A stretch of 64,000 nucleotides of DNA, from assembly GCA_947561395.2 (NCBI GenBank), contig OX387182.1, positions 3,668,001-3,732,000 on the forward strand. The letters are read 5' to 3'. The notes under the pieces are model-generated. The model ran no database searches. It was not told the origin of the DNA and worked only from the letters and a program-made list of their open reading frames with translations. Source of the DNA: Buxus sempervirens. Lineage: Eukaryota; Streptophyta; Magnoliopsida; Buxales; Buxaceae. Numbering within the stretch: the stretch's first letter is position 1; each line of letters starts with the position of its first letter. Both the position numbers and the translations under genes were made by a program. Below are positions 48,481 to 61,600 of this stretch, piece by piece.

Positions 48481-51400
48481 GGAGGGAGGGAGGGAGTTGA
48501 GGTAGTTAGGTGTTGAATAGATAAGTTCTAAGATAAAAAGAAGTTGAGATGGTTTTGAAATGCAAAGAAGACCTGGGGAGACAGCTATGAGAAGATGTGG
48601 GAGTGGATGTTCATTGAAAGATCTAAGAGGGCAAGAGAAAGGCCCAAAGGAACATGGATGAAGTCTGTTAAAATGGACATCAATACCTATATGCCAATTG
48701 AAGATATGGTGATATGGTCTTTGATAGATTGGGATGGAGGTGCATGATTCATAGTTATAGTCACCACAATTTGGGATGAGGCATTTGGATTTGATTGATT
48801 GATTGACTTAAGTATAATAAACGAATTTCTGAAATGTTGAAGGTTCGTCAAATTTGATGGAGTCAAAAAATTAGAGTTGTTATGAAGTATTGTTTTTGTC
48901 CTTGTTTCAGGACATTGTAGAGTTGTAGGGTCGATCGCTGGACCAGGGCTGCCCAAACTTGCATGATTATGTCATATAAGGACCTTAAGGCCAAACTTTA
49001 GTTTCTATTTACTTCGTTCAGTCTCTTTCGTCTCTCATCTCTTTATCTCTTTCTCTCTCTTCCTCTTTGCCATTTTTCTTCTTATTCCTTTTTTTAAGAA
49101 GAAAAAGAGGATAGTGACAAACTAGTACAACCCTCTCCCATCAATCGGCACAAGGCGCTTTCAAAATCATTCAAATACAATCGGCAAAAGGCAAATTACT
49201 ACCTATATTGGTCGAAATGAAAGGAGACCAAGCATGGCGTCATCTTCTTCTTAGAATTCTTGTTTGTGGGTTCATACAAAGCATGGTGTCTTCTTGGTTA
49301 ATCAAGGATGGACCCCTTCCCTATCTTTTCCTCCTGTGAATATGTTTCAAGATGTAGAGAGGTTATGTTATGGAACAAACTGTTTTTGTTCCAGAAACAG
49401 AATGGACGCAGTGGTGTGTTTTTGTGGTTGACAAAGTGTTGTTGGTTTTCTGATTCGCTATCTCTTAGCCTCAAAGGGAAATTGTGGCTCTATGTGAAAG
49501 TGCAGGGCGTTGCTTACAAGAAAATGTGGGTACTTTCGTCTCCTTCCGTGAACGTAACAATGTGGGTATCCTTAACAATGACAATAAATTAGGAAAAGAC
49601 CATGCAAGCTTATAATGTGAGTTTTCTTATCCAAATGTGATTTGGATAGTTGAATATTAAGTCTATATATTATTATTATTATTTTTTTTTTTGATGCATA
49701 ATGAAGGTGGTGAATATATATATTATATGGGAGAAAAGTATAAAGTAAAGAGTATACAAACGAAATACACAAGAACAACAGACCTCACAAATCCCAAAAA
49801 TACCCCAAAAAAACAGAAGCCAAAAGCACCACGGCCAACAATCCATTGTACATGGCAAAAAGCAAAGACCAAACTCTCTAGACTCCTAAATCAGAAACTG
49901 AACAAGCCGTTCAGTTTCTGATCGCACCACATCTCACGGCATGGCGTCTTAAGACTCCTATCCCCATGTCTGGGAGTGACCCCCTCATCCCTCTCGACAA
50001 GACATCCTCCACTGTAAGATCTGAAGAGCACCACTTCTTCCAATCCTTCATAATCTGAAAAGGCCATAATCCCTGGAACTCCAGTAGCACCGAAGCCCAC
50101 GATGCCACAACAATCAACATGGAATCAAACACCTGATCCACCGATCGCCTGACATCCCTGAAAATTCTGCTATTTCGTTCTAACCATATGAACCAAACCC
50201 CTGCATGGAATAACATATCATAAAATATATTGCCCCTCCTACTAAGACCCCTCACCCGCCACTGATCAAAACATGCATTAAATGAATCTGCGAACACCCA
50301 AGACACTCCAATCAACTCAAGCAACAGCCTCCACAAGATATTGGCAAACTGACAATGGACAAAAATATGATCAATGCTCTCTCCATATTCCATACACATA
50401 AAACAAATCTGCGGGGACAGAGCAATCCCTTTCCATCTTCTTTGGATTAAATCAACTGTGTTTATCCTATGTAAAAGGGCAATTCATAGAAAAGCTTTAA
50501 CCTTTACAGGGACCTTAGGCTTCCAAAGCTTATAGACCGGGAAAGGGACTGGAAAATGAGATGAAGTTTGCGAGACAAATTAAAGAAAGATCTACAAGAG
50601 AACAAACTATTGGATGAAAGGGACCATGACACCTTATTAGATCCAAGGGGGTTAAGGACTACATCCTTTAACCCATCAATAAGAGAAGAAATCTCTTCTA
50701 TTTCAGAAGAGCGAAGGTCTCTCCGAAGAGGAAGATTCCAAGAAAAACCAGAGAATGACCACTGCAAAGTGTCAGCGACAACCGCATTAGGAAATAGGGC
50801 CAAAGAGAATAAACGAGGAAATTGAAGAAATAAAGGCTGACTGCCCCACTAGTGATCAAGCCAGAAATGAACCGAAGAGCCAGAATCAACAGACAATCTA
50901 ATATGAGGGTAGAAGATAGAGGCAAGTTTCAAGATAGCCTTCCATGGTCAATCTCCTGACGGTCGAGACCTCAAGTTTATGAACCATCCATTATCATCCC
51001 TTCTATATTTGCTTGTAATCACCTGATGCCACAAACTTTCTTTTTTTGTGCTGAAGCGCCACAACCATTTAGCTAAGAGAGAGAGAGGAGTTACGATGGG
51101 CTACCATACCCACCCCAATACCACCCTTCTCCTTATCCAAGCACACTCTATCCCACCTTACTAGATGATTCTTCCTCCTCCCCCCTCCCTCCCAAAGAAA
51201 GTCCCTTTGGGCTTTCTCAATGATAGCCACAACTTTTGTAGGCATCCTAAACAAAGACATAAAATATACTGGGAGATTTGCAAGCACGGCCTTGATTAAG
51301 ATTATCCTACCCCCCAAAGATAAATAAGTTCTTTTCTAAAGAGCTAACCTCTTCTCCACTCTCTCAATGACTGGCTCCCAAAAACTAACGTTACAAGGGG

Positions 51401-54400
51401 AAGCCCCAAGAGGAAGACCCAAATACGACATAGGCCAGCTACCCACCTGACACCTTAATATCCAACTAAGAGAGAGAGATTCATCCTCCTTAAGATTCAG
51501 ACCAACCATGGAGCTCTTCTCCCAATTCACCTTTAAACCTGATACCATGTGGAAGGTATGCAATATGCTCTTCAACCATACCATTTGGTCATTTGATGCT
51601 TCCAAAAAAACCAAGGTATCATCCGCAAACTGTAAGTGGGATATTGTCACCCCATCTCTTTCCACCTTGAAACCTGTGATCAACCCCTGGTTGCTTCCCA
51701 CCATTAAGAAGCTATACAATACCTCTGCAACCAAAGTGAACAAAAAGGGGGATAGAGGATCCCCCTGCCGAATACCCCTGGAAGACGGAAAGAAGCCCGT
51801 CATTACTCCGTTTACCAATATAGAAAAATGAACATTTCTTAGACAACCCCGAATCCACCTCCTCCACCTTTCACCAAAACCTTTCCATTTTAGCACTGAA
51901 TCAATAAAGGCCCATTCCACTCTATCATACGCCTTTTCAATATCTAATTTGCACACGACACCTGGCTCCGGAGACCTCCTCCTACTCTCCACACATTCAT
52001 TAGCGATCAACACTGAATCCACTATTTGGCGACCCTCCACAAAAGCACTTTGATTCCCCGATATAATCTTAGGCGACACCTTCTTCAACCTAAGCGACAA
52101 GACCTTTGCAATAATATTGTATACACTAGTAGTAAGACTAATAGGCCTGAAATCCCTGATCCCAATTGCCCCAACCTTCTTGGGAATTAGAACAAGGAAG
52201 GTCGCATTTGTAGCCTTGCGGATAACGCCATTCGTGTTAAACTCCTAAAACACCTGAAGCAAATTGTCTTTAACAATCATCCAATTATATTTAAAAAATT
52301 CTATTGAATAGTCATCGGGCCCAGGAGCCTTATCCCCTTCCATCTCCCAAATCGCTTCCTTGATTTCTTCCATCTCAAAACCTCTTTCAATCCACCCATT
52401 CAACTCCTCACTCACCTTTGATTGATTACACTCCTTTAGGTTGAAATACAACTCTTGCTCCGATTTATATAGATTGGCATAGAAGTGACATAGAGACTGA
52501 CCAATTACGTCACCATCCTCAATAACACTACCATCCACCTCCAACCTCAAAATTGAGTTTTTAATTCTTCTCCCATTCGCCATCTTGTGGAAGAAAGCTG
52601 TGTTCCCATCTCCCTCCTTTAACCATCTTATCCTTGACTTTTGTCTCCAATGAATTTCCTCAAATTTTAAAACTCTTTCTAGAGAAGCTTGAACCTCTAC
52701 TCTTCTGTTCCTATCATGGGGCCCCCAAACCCACTTCCCTCCTTAAGATCCAATTCGGCTATTTCATCCAAAGCTGCCTTTTTCTAACTTTCTAACCTCC
52801 CAAAAGTTTGCTTTTTCCACCCCTTGATTTTATACTTGACCTCACGCAAACAACCCATAAATCTGAAACCTTCCCACCCAGACACTGCATTTCTCCCTTC
52901 CATCCACCACTCCTGAATAAGGTTTTGGAAAGAAGGATGATAAAGCCACGTGTTTTCAAACCTGAAAGGATAAGGACCACCATGAATGGGCTCATTAGAC
53001 AACAACAATGGAGAATGGTCAGAAATAAATGGAGAAGGATGATAAAGCCACAAAAAGTTTGCTTATTGTTATTCTCCTAATTTTCTTCCTTTTTTTTTTT
53101 TTGGCTTTCTTATAATTTTTTAAATTTCTTTGGAATTTCTTAGCATGGAGGCACATATTCGCAGTGGCACAAGCGCCGTGCTGGCAAAATTCCCGTGAAA
53201 CAACACAATAGGACCCAAGCAGAATAGTGTTGAAGACGGCATGATGCACCTTGGTCCTTGATAATATGTTTTACTCATGGGCCTATCTACAAAATTGGGA
53301 GGTTGAAAGTGAGGCCTATGGGAAGATTTTTGCTTCTCACATAATTGGGTTGTTATGCTAGAGCTCATTTTTTGCATAGAGAAGAAGTATTACTATCTTA
53401 GATGAATTTTTCACTTAAAATTTCACATGGCTATCTCTTGAAACTAGATTTCTTTCTTCCTTTTTATATTTGCTATTTATGAATAGAGGGGATATGTTGG
53501 TTTGATCTTTTCTACTTCAGATGTTTTTTTTGAGGCTTACAAGGAAAGCTGTGTACTCTAGTGTTACGTGTTTATGAGTTGGTCATGCATTTATTTTTGT
53601 CTTGCCATTCATTGATAGAAATTTTGTGATATATTTAGTTAATGTTGAGTTGTTGATGCTCCCCTTATATTGTAATTTGCAGATACATGAATGCATTGGG
53701 TCTGCTATCATTGCCATGGGACCGGAGGAGATGCTGAAATTGGTACCTATCTCTCTTGATGCAGAAAATTTTACTTGTTCAAACATTTGGTTGATTCCAA
53801 TTCTAAAGAAATATGTCATTGGAGCATCTCTAAGATATTATATGGAGCATATTGTGCCTCTTGCAAAATCCCTGAAACGTGCTTGTCGTAAAGGTATTTA
53901 TCCCCTATATTGAAAGAACAGTATGTATGTTTGGTTGGGTTTATATTTGTCAACTTTTATTCCATAAACACACTGGTTATGAAGTTAGGGACCGTGAGTA
54001 GGTTGAAGATAGAAGCTGTGGGCTGCCAGCATGAGAACATAGATTCAAGTCTGAGGATAGCAAAATTATTTTGCTTAAAACATGTAACTTTATTAGGTTC
54101 AGTGTAGACCTGCGACTTGTAGAATTTTGCTTTGGCAGGAGCTATGCTGGCTTATATTCCTTTTTACTTTCCATATTTTCAGTTGTGCATTTATTTCCAG
54201 TACTTACAAAGGGGGATCACTTTTTGTGGTGTGAAGAGTGAAATTTGCTTCTTAAATTTTCTTAAATTTTTTTTACGATGTAGAATGGTACAAATTGGGA
54301 TTAAAAAAAAAATTATATAGCAAGGTCCATTAAAAGAATTTCTTGTCCTTGAATAGTTGGATAGAGCCTTTGATTAGGACACGCACTGCCAATCTTATAA

Positions 54401-57400
54401 CTAAATCAATGATTTTATTTACAAGGAAAAGGAATGGTGGGGGTTCCATCTCCTAGGTCTATACAAAACACTAAGGAATCCTAGGTGGCATTCTTTAAGA
54501 AAACTGAGTAAGTTCACCATTAAGTAAAATGACTACTTCCAATTTCATTTGATAAAAGACCAGAATCTGACTTTTTTTGCCAGAATCTTTCCCTGTTTCG
54601 CCGTCGAAATTTCGTTTCGGTGGCTTGGAGAAATGCCAAGCGGCACCGAAATGGCAAACCTTGGTTGAGAGTCAATTTGGTGCTTTCTCCATTTCAGTTT
54701 CTCTCGAATACCTATGTGATAATTTTAGATGGGTGATGACTGCAGTTTATGGCCCATGTCGGGCAAGGGATAGGGAGCAGGTTTGGCAAGATTTGAGCGG
54801 GTAGTATCCAAGAAATGACATCCTTGGGTTGTGGTGGGGGACTTTAATGTGTATAGATATTCTTATGAGTCCAATAAAGGTAGTAATAGAGTCAAGGAGT
54901 ATGAGAGACTTTTTGAGGTGGATTCAACAATGTGAGCTTATTGATTATCCATTGCAGGGAGGGGAATTCACTTGGTTAAATCTCCAGATTCCTCCGTTGT
55001 GCTGTAGACTAGGTAGGTTTCTGGCATCGAGGTGTTGACATAATCATTTCTCTCAAGTTGGTTATACTCTTCTCCCTAGACCCATTTCTGATCATTCTCT
55101 GCTGGTTTTGTCAAATGAGATTCTGCAGGGAGGCCCATTCCCATTCCACTTCGAAAATATGTGGCTTTGTCACCCTTCGTTCCCAGATCATATGAAGGAG
55201 GGTAGGAGAGTTGGTTTGGCTTGGGCAGGTTTTAAGTTCATGAAATGCCTAAAAGAGGTCAAGAATAAAGTCAAGTTATGGAATAAGGTTACGTTTGGAA
55301 GACTGGAGACCGAGAAAAAGGAGGCGTTAGAGGAACTTGGTGGCTTGGATGTTAAGGATGGAAGTTGGGATTGGGGAGTAGTAGAAAAACAAAGGAGAGT
55401 GGAGATTAAATAGGAATTGAAAGAGTTTTAAGGTATGAGGAACTACATTGGAGACAAAAGTCCAGGGTTAGCTGGTTAAAGGAGGGAGATGGGAATTCAG
55501 CTTACTTCCATAGGATTGCGAATGAGAGAAGAGTTAAAGAACTCTATCACATGATTGGAGGTGGACGGAAGAATTGTTGAGGAGATAGTGATGAAATAGG
55601 CCAATCATCATTCTAGTTTTATGCTGAACTTTACATATCAGAGCATGAGTACAGGTTCAATTTGAGGGAAATGGGTCAGTCGAAGATAAGTGAGGAGGTG
55701 AATGTTTGGCTCGAGAGGGACTTTGATATGGATGAGGTTAAAGCGGTGGTATGGGAAATGGAAGGGGATAAAGCTCCAGGGCTTGATGGTTTCACAATTG
55801 AATTTTTCAAGAGGAATTGGGAGATTATTAAGGATGATTTATTTAAAGTGCTCCAGGAGTTCCACTCAAATGGCATCATCCACAAGGCCACAAATGTGAC
55901 GTTTCTTGTCCTCATTCCTAAAAAAGTGGGAGCCATTGGAATCAAAGATTATAGACCAATTAGTCTCACTACTAGTGTCTTCACAGTCATAGCAAAGGTT
56001 CTGTCCATTAGGCTTAGGGGTGTGTTACCAAAGATCATTTTTGTAAATCAAAGCCCCTTTTTGGAGGGTCGTCAAATAATGGATTGTGCATTGATTGCAA
56101 ATGAATGTGTGGATAGTAGGAGGCGATCTGGGGTCTCAGGAGTGGTTTGCAAATTGGACATTGAAAAAGCATATGATAGGGTGAAGTGGTGGTTTATAGA
56201 CTCCGTGTTGAGGTGGAAGGGTTTTGGAGAGTAGTGGTGGCGGTGGATTTGAGGTTGTTTGGAAAAGTTTCACTTCTCTATTTTGGTAAACGACGTAGTG
56301 AAAGGATTCTTTCCATCATCGAGGGGTGTCTGCCTGGGGGATCTACTATCTCCATTCTTATTTACCCTAATAGCAGAGATGCTTCATAGTTTCTTTATGA
56401 TGGGGATGAGTAGAGGTTTGATCCATGGCTTTCAGGTTGGTAGAAATGAGTTAAGGATATCCCACCTTCAGTTTGCAGATGACATGTTAGTATTTCTTGA
56501 TGCCTCCAGAGACCAAATATTGTGGTTGAAGAATATTCTGCACACATTTCATATGGTTTTAGGGTTAAAGGTCAATTGGAGGAAGAGCTCTCTGGTTGGT
56601 CTGAATCTGGGGGATGAGGAATCATTGTCTTTAAGTGGGGTGTTAGGGTGTCAGGTGGTGTCATGGCCGTTGTTGTATTTAGGTCTCCCCCTAGGTGCAT
56701 CGCCTTAGAATGTGAGCTTTTGGGAGCCAATGATAGAAGCGGTAGAGAGGAGATTAGCATTATGGAAAAGAAATTACCTTTCTCTTGGGGGTAGGATCAT
56801 TAAGGCGGTTCTTGCTAACCTACTGGTATACTTCATGTCCTTGTTCAAGATGCCCAGGAGGGTGGTGTCTATCATTGAAAAGGTGCAAAGGGACTTTCTG
56901 TGAGAAGGAGGGGGTGCAAAGAAGATGCATTTAGTGGGATGGGACAAGGTGTGTTTAGGTAGAGAGCATGGAGGATTAGGTTTGGGCAAGGTGGCTTCTC
57001 AAAATTTTTCCCTTTTAGCCAAGTGGTTGTGGCGCTTCAGCACAAAAAGGAATGTTTGTGGTGTCAAGTAATTTTTAGCAAATATGGCAGTCATGATAAT
57101 GGATGTTTCATCAATCAGAGGGCTCGTCCATTTAGGAACTGTCCATGGAGTGCTATTGTGAGACGGTCACCTTCCTTCTACCCTCATCAATTTCAATGTC
57201 AGGTTAGGGTTGTCTGTGAGGTTTTGGAATGATCTATGGTAGGGGTAACCAAGTGTTATCCAGTCAGTTCCCTCGGATTTTTTCCCTTGTTTCTCATCCC
57301 ATTGCATGCGTGGCTGACATTCTTCAGAAGTCACCATCTGGACTTTCCTAGAACCTTCCCCTTAGGAGGAACCTTCGTCCTTTTGAGATGGAGGAGATTG

Positions 57401-58571
57401 CTGTACTCATAGAGAGCTTGAAACATGTGTTCCTTGACCCTTTTGGATCCGATAAGGTATTATGGTCCCTAGTCCCATCTGGCTCTTATTCTTGTAAGTC
57501 TTTATTCAATTTTGTGAATCAGCCCTCATTGCACCCCATCGTTCCTTTCTCGGTGTCTAGGCTATGGAAACCTAGGGTACCTCTAAAGGTTAAGGCCTTC
57601 TTATGGACTGCTCTTCTATATCGGATAAATACGGTTGATCGGATCCAGAGAAGATGGAAGACGATTGCGTTATTTGCACAGGTGTGTTTCATGTATTTGG
57701 AGGAAGGAGAGAGCATTGATTACTTGTTTGTTCAATGCCGGTTTGCGAGAGCCAATTTGGATGAGACTTTTTCAGGCGATTAATGTGTCTTGGGTGTTGG
57801 ATAGTTCTCTTACAGCATTTTTTGAGAAATGACACTTTAAGGGGCTGGGAAGAAGGGGAAGAGTCGTGTATAGGGCTCTTTTCCATGCTACTATTTGGTT
57901 TGTATGGATGGAACGTAATAACAGAATCTTTTAGGATACTCAGTCGCCACTAGAACAGGTGGTTGAGAGTATATTGGTTGCTGTAGCCTCACGTGTATCT
58001 ATTAGCCTAGTGTTTCTGGGGGTTTGGCCTGCAGAGATATTGAGGGAGTGGCATAGATGGTGTTTTTCCACATCTATATTGGAAGATGGGATGGTAAGAG
58101 GAGGGGGTCCAAATGCAGTTGTGGTAGATGGAACTACTTTGAGAGGATAGTTCCCTTGGGGTGCAACTGAATTGCTTGTTTAGTGGCGTATCAAGGCATA
58201 GTAAGGACGGGGAGTGCTGTAGATGACTTTTTTTGGGCTGTAGTGGTGCTTTTTGTGGTGGTTAGTGGGTTTGTTTTTGTTGATATAGTAGGATACAATG
58301 TATGGTATAGTTTCCGATTGTACATATCATACTTCTTTCTCATATATATATATATACACACATCTTCATTATTCATTAAAAAAGAAGAGCCTGGTTGAAT
58401 AAACGAAAATCTTAGATGCCCAAACCTCCTCCATCTTTGTCTCTACAAACATCATCCCATCCAACAAGGTGATACTTATTAGCAATATCTCATCCCGCCC
58501 AAAGAAAGTCTCTTTGAATCTTCTCAAGTTTTCCAACAAATTTTTTTTTTGATTAATAATGTAGATGTTTG

Positions 58572-58623
<52 letters not shown>

Positions 58624-61600
58624 TAAAGAAAGAGAATTGTACAACGCACACAATTCAGTGCGGATGTCAACATGACCAAAAACCAACCAAAAACCTCCTA
58701 TACACCAAACACAAAAAGCCTCCCAAGAAATAATTACCACCCTCTCTCAATACTCATATCCACAATGTATCTTGGCTCATTACTAACAAGTCGTTCAATA
58801 ATGTGCCAAGGACGACCACCCTCCACCACAACTACCCAACATCCCATGATAAGTGTGGACCCATCCCTCTTGCCAAACTACCCTTCACAGTAGATGTGGA
58901 GTAGCACCATCTATGCCACTCCCTGACTATATCTGAAGGTTAAATATCCATAAACTCTGGAAGAACTGAAACCCATGACGCCACTGCTACCAGAATACTT
59001 CCTATCACCTGGTCCATTGTCGACCGACTATCTCGGAAGATCCTTCCATTTCGCTCCAACCATATGGACCACACAACAGCGTGAAACACTGCTCTATACA
59101 TGGTATGGCCTCTTCTCCCCAATCCCCCCATCTGCCAGTGAACAAAGCAATCTTGAAATGACGCAGGTAGAACCCATGACACCTCAATCATCTGTAACAT
59201 CCGCATCCATACGGCTCTTGCAAATTGGCACTAAACAAACACATGATCAATGCTCTCCCCTGCTTCCATACACATAAAGCACACCTGCGGGGACAGGGCA
59301 TTAGTCTTCCAACAATTGAGACTAGTGCAAGCATGGTGGGGAGTAAGTATGTGGGAAGGTTGTGAAGAACACTTTTAATGAGAGCCAACTTGCCTCCTTT
59401 AGAAAGAAAATTGCTTTTCCACAACGCCAACTTTCTCTTCATTCGAGCAATTAATGTTTCCCACACTAACTTTGTCTTAAAAGGATTCATGGCCATCAGC
59501 CGAACTCAAATCAAGATGGGATGAAATGGGTGGAGACAGATCAGGTGAGTTTATTGTAAAAGGATTCTACAAGCATCTAGCCAAGAAGGACTTCGGATTT
59601 ATGCTCTCAGAAATGCTATGGCAGCTTAATCTTTTATCCAAAATTGGGTTCTTTATATGGACAGCAGCACTGGGGAGAGTATTGACATTAGATAACCTCA
59701 TGAAAAGAGGGTGGCAAATCCCAAACAGATGTGTATTGTGCAAATCTGATTTGGAGTCTGTAAACCATTTGTTTGTTTACTGTAAGGTTGCACATGATTT
59801 GTGGTATGTTATCCTACAAAGATTTGGCAAATTATGGGTGCAGCCTAGAGATTTAATTCAGGTGTTGCAGTCATGGGATTATATCAAAGGTGTTTTGAGG
59901 TATGATGTATTGTGAAATTTGGCATTGGCGTCTATTCTTTGGGCATTATGGAAAGAGAGGAACAAGAGAATTTTCAAAGATTCATCTAGTCCATTTTGGG
60001 GTTTATTGGAATCATCTCTCAACTACCCTACTGTATTGGGCATCGAGTTATGAATCTTGTAATGGGATGATTCGTCATAAGTTTCTTGAGTGTGGAAACT
60101 TTTGTGATTTGTAGAACGGATCATGTACACCGATCGTGTACTGTTTAGTTTCTGTACTCCTTGCTTTTTTAAGCCTTAATATAATCCTTTTTATTACCGA
60201 TAAAAAAAAACAAAACTTTTTCTTAAAAGGAGCTCCAATGGGTAATTCCTAGGTACGTAGTTGGGAGTAATCCCAAACGGCATTCTAGAATTCTGCATAA
60301 ATCTTCCGGCACTTCATTTCCTTTCACATTGAAAATCTCGCTTTCAGACCCGAAATAGCTTCAAAGCATGTAACAACAGATCTGATTATGAGGATTTGTG
60401 AAGCCTGTGCCTTGCAGAAAACGAGTGTATCATCAGCAAATAGAAAATGGGTTATGGATAAAATTTCATCTCCAAAGCTAACACCTTCAATTAGGCCCAA
60501 GTTGGAGGCTCTTTCAACTAAGAGACTGAAAGCCTCCATGACTATCAAGAACAACAAAGGTGAAAGAGTGGAATTTATTTTGACTCATATAACATATTTA
60601 GACCAGAAACCTATTTATACTCATTGATGTGGTCTAGCTTGGATATATTTATTGTGGTCCTAAACTCAATTTGCTGTCACTTGATAATTCCCTACTACAT
60701 TTTGCTATATTCAAAGAGTTCCAGCACTACGAATATATTTTTAACCGAATTTACTTAATATTCCTCTATTATCCCTAGGATTTTGTTGATAAAAACTCCC
60801 TCCTTTTGGCTTGTTTCATCTTGAGCTGCATTGGTTCTTCCATCTCATACTTGGTAAAGTACAAAAACAAAACAACATAGTAATGAGTTTACAATAAAGA
60901 GGCATTTTGAGGCCTTTTTTTTTTTTCTTCTATTCCTATTTTTGGGGTCAAATTCTGTTTTTCTAAATTAGGTATATCTTTAAAATTTATTCTTAAAGAA
61001 TAACTAAATAGAATGTTTCTTGTTTGAAAAAAATTGTTCTGTTGTCAAAACCTAGATTTGTTGTCAAAACATAGATTTGCTTAAACATGAATTTCTTGGT
61101 TCCTTAAGTTTGCAATCTATTTCTCTTTCTTTTTTTTTTAATCCTTTTGCTTTTCAGTTAAGAACTCACCGCTTCGAGATGATCTGCTTGGATATTCTTG
61201 TGGCCTCTGGGGATTGCTGCCTTCATTTTGTCGCTATCCAACTGATACTTGCGTAGTATTTGATTCTTTGGCGGAACTTTTTATAAAGCTGCTCAAGAAG
61301 GATTCATTAATGCATGAAAATATTGCCTTTGCCCTGCAGGTTTGAACTGGATTGATCAGATTAAAAAATAAAATGAAAATTTTTTCTTTTGCATTGGATT
61401 TGAATTTAAGCTTGTATTCCTCTTTGGTACTTCTTTTAATGTCTATCTCTTTTTGTTCATACTGTTGTACTGTTTTCTTATCTCATTTTTGTTTATGAAC
61501 ACTTATTTTTTTTCCATGCAGGAACTTGTGAATCAAAACAGAAGTATAATTGGATCTAATGAGGATGCTAGTGTTTTTTCAAAACAGCCAGGTGACTATT

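Larger units (their letters stand above)
58386..60585 (-). mobile_element. L1-type LINE A, split by two later LINE insertions
   Basis: Minus-strand text runs [16 protein letters not shown] and [10 protein letters not shown] (60575-60360), then to IGAPF at about 60232. It resumes at 59485 with KTKLVWETL and [17 protein letters not shown] (to 59316), and resumes again at 58539 with [11 protein letters not shown] down to about 58386. Removing the two insertions and one copy of each duplication restores the reading. One stop (TGA) remains near 58490. Confidence 0.85.

Noticed and set aside
54577..54665. RRP12 exon
   Set aside because: Composition is that of a CGTTTCG short repeat followed by LINE endonuclease text.
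58579..58621. Functional TG tract
   Set aside because: Ordinary dinucleotide repeat next to the tail of LINE B.
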